Assembly (NCBI GenBank): GCA_035945995.1
Contig: DASYZR010000005.1
Span: 1 to 64,000, forward strand
Length of the DNA: 64,000 bases
Direction of reading: 5' to 3'
Source of the DNA: a bacterium
GTDB taxonomy: Bacteria; Sysuimicrobiota; Sysuimicrobiia; Sysuimicrobiales; Segetimicrobiaceae
A model generated the notes under the pieces. The model ran no database searches. It had not been told where the DNA came from and was given only the letters and a program-made list of their open reading frames with translations. The stretch's first letter is position 1; the number at the start of each line of letters is the position of its first letter. Positions 1-7,570 of the stretch are shown here, one piece after another. The position numbers and the translations under genes were made by a program.

Positions 1-25
1 CGCGGGGCCTGCGCCGCGGCCGGGC

Positions 26-1075
26 CTACGGGCGGAGCCGCTGCTTGAGCGCCGCGATCGCCTCGACCGGGGTCGGGTCCACCCCCCGAAGATACGCGAG
101 GTAGACGCTCGTGAGATCCCCGATGAGCACGAGCGACAGCAGGCGGGCGAGCCGGCCTTCGCCGATTCCCGTGACCTCGTGCGCGGGATGCGGCATCGCA
201 TCGCGGGCGGCCGCAATCAGCCGCCGCGCCCGGTCGGTCTCGCGGCCGGAGTATAGCACGACCATCTCGAGCAGGGCGATGATCGGCTCCGGCGCGCCCC
301 ACCCGACCACCTCGTTATGGGCGGCCTCCGGAAAGACGTTCCACGCGGCGAACGTCTTGCTGTTCTCGTTGAACTGGCACTTCCACCGGCGGGCGGCGGG
401 CTCGACCTCCGGGCTCGCCGCATAGACGACGGGGATGCGGTCCAGGAAGCGCGCGGCGAGCCGTTTCGCGGAGTTGTCTTCCTCCGGGACGTCGGGGCCG
501 AGTGCTGCGGCGAGCGCGTCCAGCACCTGCCCCGCCTCCTCCACCTCGCCGCCGCACGGCGGACACAACTGCCGGCGCTCCAAAACGGCCAGCACCGGCC
601 CGAGCAGGTAGCCCAGCGACGCCCGCGGCGGCAGACCGCCCGGCACGCGGACGACCGTCTGCCCCCGGTCTTCCAACAGCGCGGCGAGGCGTCCGCCGGA
701 AGTGACGCCCAGCATCGCCGCGCCCGCCTCGAGCGCGCCCGTCGCCGCCTCCAGCGTCTCGTCGGTGTCGCCCGAATAACTGGACGCGACGACGAGCGAC
801 TGTGGTCCTATATAGGAAGGAAGCCGGCCCTCGCGCACCACGCAGGCCGGCAACCCGGCGTCGGGCACGGCCGCCAGGAGCAGATCGCCGCCGATCGCCG
901 ACCCGCCCATGCCGACGATGACGAGGTGCGCGGGCCGCCCGCGCGACGGCGCAAGCGGCGCGGCGTGGCCGAGGCGCCATCCCTCGCGGAGCTGGCGGGA
1001 CAGCGAGAGGGCGATGCCGAGCATGTCCGAGGGGTCGGGGGCGCGATGCACCGCTCGATCGTCGAGGCCGGGCAT
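26..1075 (-). CDS. bifunctional phosphoglucose/phosphomannose isomerase
   Basis: A 349-residue cytoplasmic SIS-domain protein of the bifunctional PGI/PMI family, which interconverts glucose-6-P or mannose-6-P with fructose-6-P. The sugar-phosphate glycine loop GMGGSAIGGD lies at residues 55-64 and the SSYSGDTDET phosphate-binding segment at 98-107. The family hallmark is NEN-x-K around residues 236-240 followed by PEAAHNEVVGW (249-259), which supplies the catalytic Glu and His. A Thr in the C-terminal DPTPVEAI segment matches the third family catalytic position. The length is normal for the family. It is transcribed away from the glycosyltransferase and glycogen block, which suggests a role feeding sugar phosphates into that pathway. 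The start codon has only a weak upstream purine run, so a slightly later start is possible. Confidence 0.9.
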   Translation of the reverse strand: MPGLDDRAVHRAPDPSDMLGIALSLSRQLREGWRLGHAAPLAPSRGRPAHLVIVGMGGSAIGGDLLLAAVPDAGLPACVVREGRLPSYIGPQSLVVASSYSGDTDETLEAATGALEAGAAMLGVTSGGRLAALLEDRGQTVVRVPGGLPPRASLGYLLGPVLAVLERRQLCPPCGGEVEEAGQVLDALAAALGPDVPEEDNSAKRLAARFLDRIPVVYAASPEVEPAARRWKCQFNENSKTFAAWNVFPEAAHNEVVGWGAPEPIIALLEMVVLYSGRETDRARRLIAAARDAMPHPAHEVTGIGEGRLARLLSLVLIGDLTSVYLAYLRGVDPTPVEAIAALKQRLRP

Positions 1076-1110
1076 CCTTACTACTTCAGGAACTGCGGGT
1101 TCCCGCCCTG

Positions 1111-1178
1111 CCGCAAGGCGCGGGGGCCTACCGCAAGGCGCGGGGCCTACCGCAAGGCGCGGGGCCTACCGCAGGGGC
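1111..1178. repeat. short tandem repeat, three and a half 19-20 bp units
   Basis: Units CCGCAAGGCGCGGGGGCCTA (1111-1130), then two 19-base copies with one G fewer (1131-1149, 1150-1168), then a partial unit. The array lies between the divergent isomerase and glycosyltransferase genes. A 14-base stretch of the unit recurs in inverted orientation near 3524-3540 at the end of the next-but-one gene. Function unknown. Confidence 0.8.
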
Positions 1179-1210
1179 ATGGGCGTCTCGGCCCGAACGA
1201 TTCGAGGTAC

Positions 1211-2488
1211 ATGCCTCTCCGGGGCCCCCAGGCGTCGATCGCGCTCGTCCACTTTACGAGCCCTCCGGTCATCGGCGGCGTGGAAGCGGTGCTCGGGCGG
1301 CACGCCCGGCTGCTGGCCGAGCGCGGCTGCGACGTCCGTGTCGTCACCGGCCGCGGCGGGTCGCTCGGCGGCCGCGTGCGGGTCCGCCGCGTTCCGCTCC
1401 TCGACTCCCGGCATCCGCGTGTCCTCGCCGTCACGCAACAGCTCGCGGAGGGACGCGCGACCCCCGCGTTTGCCGCCCTCTCCGCGCAGGTGCAGGAGGG
1501 CCTCGAGCGGGCGCTCGCCGGGGTGCAGGTCTGCGTGGTACACAACGCCCTCACGCTGCACAAGAACCTCGCCCTGACCGCGGCGCTGCACCGGATCGCG
1601 GCCCGCCGGCCGCCGGTCCGATTCGTCGCCTGGTGTCACGACCTCGCCTGGACGAATCCCCAGTACCGCGACGAGCTCCATCCGGGGCAGCCGTGGCGGC
1701 TTCTGACGACGCCGCTACCGGGCGCGACGTACGTCACGGTATCGCGGGACCGCCAGCGCGCGCTGAGCGCGGCCCTGCGGGTCGGGGCGTCGCACATCGA
1801 AATCATCCCGAACGGCATCGATCCCGCCGCGTTCCTGCGGCTCACGCCGACCGCCCGGTGGCTCGCCGAGACGCTGCGCCTCTGGGAGCAGCAGATCGTG
1901 CTGCTGCTGCCGGTCCGCATCACGCGGCGGAAGCAGATCGAGTATGCGCTCCGCGTCGCCGGCGAGCTGGTCCGCCGCGAGCTCACGGTGCGGCTGCTGA
2001 TCACGGGGCCCCTCGGCCCCCACAACCCGCGCAACCGCGCTTATCTCGAGGAACTGCGGGCGCTGCGGGCCGCGCTCGGGCTCGAGGAACAGGTCGTGTT
2101 CACCGGCGACGTTCCCGGCCCGGACGGGACGCCGGTCGAACTGAGCGATCGCGTCGTCGGCGATCTGTACGCGATGGCGGACGCGCTGCTGCTGCCGAGC
2201 CGCGAGGAAGGGTTCGGGCTGCCGCTCCTCGAGGCCGGTCTCGCCCGGCTGCCGGCGTTCGTGAGCGAGATCCCGCCGTTCCGCGAGATCGGCGGGGACG
2301 CGGTGCGGACGTTCGGTATCGAGGACTCGCCGGCGGCCTGCGCCCAACGCGTCATCCACGGCCTCATGGACGATCCCGGCTACCGCCTGCGCCGGCGCAT
2401 CCTGAGCACGTACACGTGGGACGTCATCATGCGGGATCGCATCGTGCCGCTCTTGACGCAGCTCACCGCGGCGGCCAAGCCCTCGTGA
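1211..2488 (+). CDS. GT4-type glycosyltransferase (GT-B fold)
   Basis: A 425-residue retaining glycosyltransferase. The N-terminal Rossmann domain begins with a glycine-rich acceptor loop (PPVIGGVEAV). The C-terminal GT1/GT4 domain carries the E-x7-E type signature SREEGFGLPLLEAG around residue 330, which binds the sugar-nucleotide donor. The open frame extends far upstream, but ATG 1211 was chosen because homologous sequence begins here with the beta strand IALVHF. The gene overlaps the next one by four bases (GTGA), so the two are translationally coupled. Its neighbour is a glucosyl-3-phosphoglycerate synthase, so a role in making a glycoside solute or glycolipid is inferred; donor and acceptor cannot be read from the sequence. 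Confidence 0.88.
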   Translation: MPLRGPQASIALVHFTSPPVIGGVEAVLGRHARLLAERGCDVRVVTGRGGSLGGRVRVRRVPLLDSRHPRVLAVTQQLAEGRATPAFAALSAQVQEGLERALAGVQVCVVHNALTLHKNLALTAALHRIAARRPPVRFVAWCHDLAWTNPQYRDELHPGQPWRLLTTPLPGATYVTVSRDRQRALSAALRVGASHIEIIPNGIDPAAFLRLTPTARWLAETLRLWEQQIVLLLPVRITRRKQIEYALRVAGELVRRELTVRLLITGPLGPHNPRNRAYLEELRALRAALGLEEQVVFTGDVPGPDGTPVELSDRVVGDLYAMADALLLPSREEGFGLPLLEAGLARLPAFVSEIPPFREIGGDAVRTFGIEDSPAACAQRVIHGLMDDPGYRLRRRILSTYTWDVIMRDRIVPLLTQLTAAAKPS

Positions 2489-3561
2489 CGCCGGACGGTC
2501 CCGGCCCCCGGGGCGGCGCCGCCGCCCCGGGCCGCCCGTGGCGCTCCGCCGTTGACGCCTGGTTTGCGCGGAACACCTTCCACGCCCGGACGTTCGGCGA
2601 CCTCACGCGCCTGGCGGCGTTGAAGCGCCGCCGGGGGGTCACGATCAGTCTCGGGCTTCCGGCCCTCAACGAAGAACGCACGATCGGCGACGAGATCACG
2701 GTCCTCCGCCGCGCGCTCATGGAGGAGGTCCCCCTGCTCGACGAGATCGCGGTCATGGACAGCGGGTCCTCGGACCGGACGGTGGCGGTGGCGCGCGCCC
2801 TCGGCGTCCCGACCTACCAGCACGCGGAGATCCTGCCGGAGACCGGCACGTTCGACGGCAAGGGCGAGGCGCTGTGGAAGAGCCTGCACGTGCTGCGTGG
2901 CGACCTCATCGTCTGGCTCGACACCGACATCCACAACATCGACCCGCAGTTTGTGTACGGACTGGTGGGCCCGCTGCTCTACGAGCCGCGCATCGCCTAC
3001 GTCAAGGGGTACTATCAGCGGCCCCTGCAGGACGGGACGTCCCAGTCGGCCACCGGCGGGGGCCGCGTGACCGAGCTCACCGCCCGGCCGCTGCTCAACC
3101 TGTTCTTCCCGGAGCTCTCGGGCCTGATCCAGCCGCTGGCCGGCGAATACGCCGGGCGCCGCGAGGTGCTCGAGCGGCTGCCGTTCTTCACCGGCTACGG
3201 CGTCGAGATCGGCCACCTGATCGACATCCTCAACCGGTTCGGCCTCGACCGCATCGGGCAGGTGGACCTCGACGTCCGGGTCCACCGCAACCGGGGCCTG
3301 CAGGCCCTCTCGCTCATGGCCTTCGCGATCATTCAGGTGGTGATGGCCAGGGTCGGCGACCGCGCGGGCCATCCGCTGCGCGCGGAGATGAACACCGCGA
3401 TGAAGCTCATCCGCACCGTCCCCTCGCTCGCCCTCGACGTGACGGAGCTGCGCGAGCACGAACGGCCGCCGATCCTGACCGTCCCCGCCTACCGCGGCCG
3501 CGCGACGGCCCCCGCGGGGCCTGCCCCGCGCCTTGCGCGGGGCGCCGCGGCGCAGGACTGA
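2485..3561 (+). CDS. gpgS: glucosyl-3-phosphoglycerate synthase (GpgS-like, GT81)
   Basis: A 358-residue GT-A glycosyltransferase predicted to transfer glucose from a nucleotide sugar to 3-phosphoglycerate, the first step of glucosylglycerate synthesis. Visible features are SLGLPALNEERTIG at about residues 53-66, the MDSGSSDRT nucleotide-binding segment, the metal-binding motif WLDTDIHNID near 145-154, and GGGRVTEL-x-ARPLLNLFFPEL, which is characteristic of the GpgS/MpgS group. GTG 2485 overlaps the upstream stop codon. The tail after about residue 330 is low-complexity Ala/Pro. No GpgP phosphatase is adjacent. Glucosylglycerate acts as an osmolyte or as a primer for methylglucose polysaccharide in other bacteria. 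The MscS channel immediately downstream supports an osmotic role. Confidence 0.87.
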   Translation: MTPDGPGPRGGAAAPGRPWRSAVDAWFARNTFHARTFGDLTRLAALKRRRGVTISLGLPALNEERTIGDEITVLRRALMEEVPLLDEIAVMDSGSSDRTVAVARALGVPTYQHAEILPETGTFDGKGEALWKSLHVLRGDLIVWLDTDIHNIDPQFVYGLVGPLLYEPRIAYVKGYYQRPLQDGTSQSATGGGRVTELTARPLLNLFFPELSGLIQPLAGEYAGRREVLERLPFFTGYGVEIGHLIDILNRFGLDRIGQVDLDVRVHRNRGLQALSLMAFAIIQVVMARVGDRAGHPLRAEMNTAMKLIRTVPSLALDVTELREHERPPILTVPAYRGRATAPAGPAPRLARGAAAQD

Positions 3562-3569
3562 CGCGGACG

Positions 3570-4391
3570 ATGTCGGCCGCCGAGATCCTCCGCCAGATCG
3601 CCGGCGACGTCACCAACCCGCGCACGTGGGCGGGCATGGTGGAGGCCGCCGCGACGCTGCTCGCGATCGCGCTCGCCGCCTGGGGCGCCCTCCGCGTCGT
3701 GCCGGCCGCCATCCGCCGGGCCGGCCGGCGCCCCGGCCGGCCCGTCACCTTCGGTCCGCTCGCCGAGAGCGCGGCGCGGTACGCGATCGCATTCGCGGCG
3801 CTCATCCTGATGCTCGGGGTCGTCCACGTCAACATCACGGCGATCCTCGCCAGCGCCGGCATCGTGAGCCTGGCCCTCGGGTTCGGCGCCCAGTACGTGA
3901 TCCGCGACCTGCTCGCCGGCCTGTTCCTGCTGTCGGAGGGCATCGTGCAGGTCGGCGACGTCGTGCGCGTCGACGGCGACACCGGCACCGTCGAGCGGGT
4001 CACCCTCCGCACGCTGCAGATCCGGAAGTTTAACGGCGAGCTCCTGACGATCCCGAACGGCGCCGTCTCCCGGATCGGCAACCTGAGCCGGGGCTTCGGC
4101 CGCGCGATCGTCCAGGTGACGGTGCCGTACGCGGCGGACGTCGGGCGCGCGCTCGAGGTCCTGCGCGACGTGGGACGCGAGTGGGCCGCTGCCCACCCCG
4201 AGGAGCTCCGGGGCGACCCCTCCGTCGACGGCATCGTGGATTTCAAAGACACGGGGGTCACGGTCCAGCTGTCCGTGCAGGTGCCGCCGGGCCGCCAGTT
4301 TGGCGCGGAAGCCGCCCTGCGCCGGCGGACGTTGGAGGTGCTGGCGGAGCGTCAAATCAAGATCGACACGCGCGTTTCTGTTACAATATAA
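3570..4391 (+). CDS. mscS: small-conductance mechanosensitive channel (MscS family)
   Basis: A 273-residue inner-membrane channel that opens under membrane tension to release solutes after hypo-osmotic shock. Three hydrophobic segments lie at about 25-45, 65-85 and 92-115. The pore helix and following region read ILASAGIVSLALGFGAQ-x-VIRDLLAG, the conserved MscS TM3 pattern. A cytoplasmic beta domain follows (VGDVVRVDGDTGTVE), then IPNGAVSRIGNLSR and an alpha/beta vestibule. It starts 8 bases after gpgS, in one operon. Pairing of a compatible-solute synthase with a solute-release channel is biologically coherent. Confidence 0.92.
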   Translation: MSAAEILRQIAGDVTNPRTWAGMVEAAATLLAIALAAWGALRVVPAAIRRAGRRPGRPVTFGPLAESAARYAIAFAALILMLGVVHVNITAILASAGIVSLALGFGAQYVIRDLLAGLFLLSEGIVQVGDVVRVDGDTGTVERVTLRTLQIRKFNGELLTIPNGAVSRIGNLSRGFGRAIVQVTVPYAADVGRALEVLRDVGREWAAAHPEELRGDPSVDGIVDFKDTGVTVQLSVQVPPGRQFGAEAALRRRTLEVLAERQIKIDTRVSVTI

Positions 4392-4461
4392 GCGGCAGAC
4401 TAACCCAGTGCGCGGACGTTCGCGGCGGGACCGGGGGTAACCGGCTCATCCTCTGAGCCGG
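4379..4461 (+). promoter_or_regulatory. extended -10 promoter and stem-loop leader before the GH57 branching enzyme
   Basis: TGTTACAAT at 4379-4387 matches an extended -10 element and overlaps the mscS stop codon; no convincing -35 is seen. About 115 bases of leader follow before ATG 4510. It contains a perfect hairpin, CCGGCTCA (4441-4448) with TGAGCCGG (4454-4461). There is no T-run after the hairpin. No known riboswitch class was recognised. Confidence 0.4.
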
Positions 4462-4509
4462 GGGGGACCACCGGCGTCGAAAGTTGCGGCGCGTTTCCCG
4501 AGAGGCCAC

Positions 4510-6231
4510 ATGGCAAAAAGCGACGCGTACCTGGTCTTCACGCTGCACACGCATCTTCCGTTCGTGCTGAACCACGGCCGCTGGCCGCACGGCAGCGACT
4601 GGCTCTGCGAAGTCGCCGTCGAATGCTACCTGCCGCTCGCGGCCGCGTTCCGGCGCCTCGCCGAGGACGACGTGCCCGCCGCCCTCACGATGAACATCTC
4701 GCCGGTGCTCTGCGAGCAGCTCGCGAGCGCCGCGTTCCGCGAGGAAGTGGACGCCTACCTCGCGCACCGGCGGGAGGCATGCGACAGCACGCGCCGGCAT
4801 TTCGTCGACCAGCACGATGAGGGCCTCGCCGCGCTGACCGACTACTGGGCCGCGCAGTACGATCGGGCGCGGGCCGATCTCGACGCGCTGCACGGGGACA
4901 TCCTTGGAGCGTACAGGCGGCTCGCGGAGCGCGGGACGGTCGAGCTCATCACGACGGGGGCGACGCACGGCTACATGCCGCTCCTCAGCCGCGACGAGAG
5001 CGTCGACCTGCAGTTCCGGGTCGCGGTCGCCACCCACACCCGGCACTTCGGGCAGGCCCCGCGCGGGGCGTGGCTGCCGGAATGCGCGTACCGGCCGCGA
5101 TACGAGTGGACCCCGCCGGTCGGTCCGCACAGCGGGAAGAAACGCTACCGCCGCCGCGGCGTCGAGGAGCACCTCGCCGCCCACAACCTCGGATTTTTCT
5201 TTACCGACACGCACCTGATGCGGGGCGGACGTGCGCTGTCGGCCTACGGCGATTACTACCCGCGGCTCCGGACGGTGCAGGGACCGGAGACGCAGCTCAC
5301 CCGGCGCGGCCGCGACCACAGCCCGTACGTGCCGCACCGCGTCGCTTCGCGCGGAGGCACGGGCGACGCCGCGGCGTACGTGCGCGACCCCGAGACCACG
5401 CTGCAGGTCTGGAGCCGCGACGCCGGCTATCCCGGCGACGGCGCCTACCTCGAATTCCACAAACGCCACTTCCCCGGAGGGCTGCGCCTCTGGCGCGTCA
5501 CCGACCCGAAGGCGGACCTCGGGCTGAAGCAGCCCTACCAGCCGGAGCGGGCCGACGAGCGGACCCGGGCCCACGCCGCGCACTTCGTCTCGCTCGCCGG
5601 TGACGTCATCGACCGCCACGCCCGCCGGCTCGGCGGGCCGGGGGTGCTCTGCACGCCGTTCGACGCGGAGCTGTTCGGGCACTGGTGGGCGGAGGGCCCC
5701 GCGTGGCTGGAGCGGGTCTTGCGCCTGACCGATGATCGCGGCGTCACCGCCACCACCGCGTCGGCATGCCTGGATCAGTTCCCGGTCCAGCAGGCCGTCA
5801 CCCTGCTGGAAGGGTCGTGGGGCGAGGGCGGCGACCACCGGGTCTGGCTGAACAAGGACACGGAGTGGACGTGGGAGATGGTCTACCAGGCGGAGGACGA
5901 CCTGTGGAGTTTCGCCGCCACGCCGGGGTGGGCGCGCCATCCGCTGCTGCGGCGGCTCGTCGCGCAGCTCGGCCGCGAGCTCCTGCTGATCCAGGCGTCC
6001 GACTGGCAGTTCCTCATCACGACGTGGGCGGCGCGCAACTACGCGGAGACCCGGTTTGCGGAGCACTGCGCGGACTTCCGCCGGCTGCACGAGTTGGCGA
6101 AGCGGGTGCGCGACGGGGGCGCGCTCACGTGGGACGAGGAGCAATTCCTCGGCGGCAAAGAGGCGCAGGACTTCTGCTTCCCCGACATCGCCGAGCATAT
6201 TGAAGCCGCCGCGGCCCTGCCGCAACCATAG
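4510..6231 (+). CDS. GH57 1,4-alpha-glucan branching enzyme (DUF1957)
   Basis: A 573-residue family 57 glycoside hydrolase of the branching-enzyme type, which forms alpha-1,6 branches in glycogen-like glucan. The first motif, HTHLP at residues 13-17, is the GH57 metal/substrate site. The predicted nucleophile is Glu191 in GAWLPECAYRPRYEW. The predicted acid/base is Asp385 in FDAELFGHWW. The C-terminal helical DUF1957 region contains a WTW-x-M-x-YQAEDD-x-W patch and the terminal FCFPDIAEHIE typical of bacterial GH57 branching enzymes. It precedes glgC by about 85 bases, consistent with a glycogen operon. There is no GH13 GlgB in this window. Confidence 0.9.
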   Translation: MAKSDAYLVFTLHTHLPFVLNHGRWPHGSDWLCEVAVECYLPLAAAFRRLAEDDVPAALTMNISPVLCEQLASAAFREEVDAYLAHRREACDSTRRHFVDQHDEGLAALTDYWAAQYDRARADLDALHGDILGAYRRLAERGTVELITTGATHGYMPLLSRDESVDLQFRVAVATHTRHFGQAPRGAWLPECAYRPRYEWTPPVGPHSGKKRYRRRGVEEHLAAHNLGFFFTDTHLMRGGRALSAYGDYYPRLRTVQGPETQLTRRGRDHSPYVPHRVASRGGTGDAAAYVRDPETTLQVWSRDAGYPGDGAYLEFHKRHFPGGLRLWRVTDPKADLGLKQPYQPERADERTRAHAAHFVSLAGDVIDRHARRLGGPGVLCTPFDAELFGHWWAEGPAWLERVLRLTDDRGVTATTASACLDQFPVQQAVTLLEGSWGEGGDHRVWLNKDTEWTWEMVYQAEDDLWSFAATPGWARHPLLRRLVAQLGRELLLIQASDWQFLITTWAARNYAETRFAEHCADFRRLHELAKRVRDGGALTWDEEQFLGGKEAQDFCFPDIAEHIEAAAALPQP

Positions 6232-6315
6232 ATGCGCAGGCGGGCGGCGCTCCATCGGAAGCCCCGGGGCCCCCGGGCGCCCGCGGCATCTCGGCGAATG
6301 CCCGGGGTGGGATAG

Positions 6316-7560
6316 GTGGCGGGGCGGTCGCGGGTCCTGGGGCTGATCCTCGCCGGGGGCAGGGGCGAACGCCTGCAGCCGCTCACGAAGGATCGCAGCA
6401 AGCCCGCGGTCCCGTTCGGGAGCAAGTACCGGATCATCGACTTCGTGCTCAGCAACTTCATCAACTCGCAGATCTACTCGCTGTACATCCTCGTCCAGTA
6501 CAAGTCGCAGTCGCTGATCGACCACATCCGGCGGGGGTGGCGGCTCGGCGGGCTCGTCCCCGAGCAGTTCATCATCGCCGTCCCGCCGCAGATGCGCTGG
6601 GGCGACAGCTGGTACCGCGGCACGGCGGACGCGGTGTTCCAAAACCTGAACCTGGTCCGGGACGTCGATCCGGATCTCGTGGCGATCTTCGGGGCGGACC
6701 ACATCTACCGCATGGACCTGCAGCAGATGATCGACGCCCACCTGTCCCACCGGGCCGACGTCACCGTGGCGACCCTGCCGACGCCGCTCGAATCGGCGAC
6801 GGGGTTCGGGATCGTCGAGACGGACGAGGAGGGCCGCGTGATCGGCTGGGAAGAGAAGCCGGCCTCGCCGCGGCCGATGGCGGGCGATCCGACGAAGGCG
6901 TTGTCCTCGATGGGCAACTACATCTTCAACACCGACCTGCTCGAGGACGTCCTCGTCGAGGACGCCCGGCGCAGCACCGACCACGACTTCGGCCGGACGA
7001 TCGTGCCCGAGCTCTACCCCTACGCCCGCGTCTTCGCCTACAACTTCACGGCCAACCAGATCCCGGGCCTGCGGCCGACCGAAGAGCGCGGCTACTGGCG
7101 CGACGTGGGGACGATCGAAGCGTTTTGGCAGGCCAACATGGACCTCCTCGGCGACGCGCCGGCGCTCGATCTGGACAACCCGCGGTGGCCGATCCTCGCC
7201 GCGCCGTTCGAGGGACCGTCGGCGCGGGTGATCACCGGCGAGGTCACGGACGCGATCCTCGGCGAAGGCACGGTGATCGCCGGCGGCACCGTCCGGCGCT
7301 CCATCCTCGGGCAGGGGGTCGTCGTCGAGCGCGGGGCCCTGATCGAGGACAGCGTGATCATGGACAACACGATCGTCGGCGGCGGGGCGCGGATCCGGCG
7401 CGCCATCATCGACCGGTTCAACGTGATCGACGCCGAACAGACCATCGGCTGGGACCGCGCGCGCGACGTCGAGGCCGGCCTGCTCGATCCGCAATCCGGC
7501 ATCGCGCTGATCCCGCGGGGCACGACCCGCGTGCGGGGAGCCATCCCGATCGCGCGTTGA
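6316..7560 (+). CDS. glgC: glucose-1-phosphate adenylyltransferase
   Basis: A 414-residue cytosolic enzyme making ADP-glucose from ATP and glucose-1-phosphate, the committed step of bacterial glycogen synthesis. The N-terminal nucleotidyltransferase domain has LILAGGRGERLQPLT (about 10-24) and KPAVPFGSKYRIIDFVLSN. The glucose-1-P region GWEEKPASP is near 178-186. The C-terminal left-handed beta helix has hexapeptide repeats (GEGTVIAGGTVRRSILGQGV). It starts with GTG and ends 10 bases before the second GH57 gene. Normal length. No glycogen synthase gene is present in the window; the GT4 protein upstream cannot be assumed to fill that role. Confidence 0.95.
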   Translation: MAGRSRVLGLILAGGRGERLQPLTKDRSKPAVPFGSKYRIIDFVLSNFINSQIYSLYILVQYKSQSLIDHIRRGWRLGGLVPEQFIIAVPPQMRWGDSWYRGTADAVFQNLNLVRDVDPDLVAIFGADHIYRMDLQQMIDAHLSHRADVTVATLPTPLESATGFGIVETDEEGRVIGWEEKPASPRPMAGDPTKALSSMGNYIFNTDLLEDVLVEDARRSTDHDFGRTIVPELYPYARVFAYNFTANQIPGLRPTEERGYWRDVGTIEAFWQANMDLLGDAPALDLDNPRWPILAAPFEGPSARVITGEVTDAILGEGTVIAGGTVRRSILGQGVVVERGALIEDSVIMDNTIVGGGARIRRAIIDRFNVIDAEQTIGWDRARDVEAGLLDPQSGIALIPRGTTRVRGAIPIAR

Positions 7561-7570
7561 GCCGACCCTG

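Noticed and set aside
4392-4509. Possible riboswitch (c-di-AMP type considered) in the leader before the GH57 gene
   Set aside because: The GGGGG-ACC elements do not appear in the order or spacing of the ydaO-type motif, and no other class matched; only a hairpin can be supported.
4381-7494. A 1037-residue minus-strand open frame over the GH57 and glgC genes
   Set aside because: It is antisense to three clearly functional genes. Its translation is Arg/Pro/Asp rich without domains, a usual by-product of very GC-rich coding sequence.
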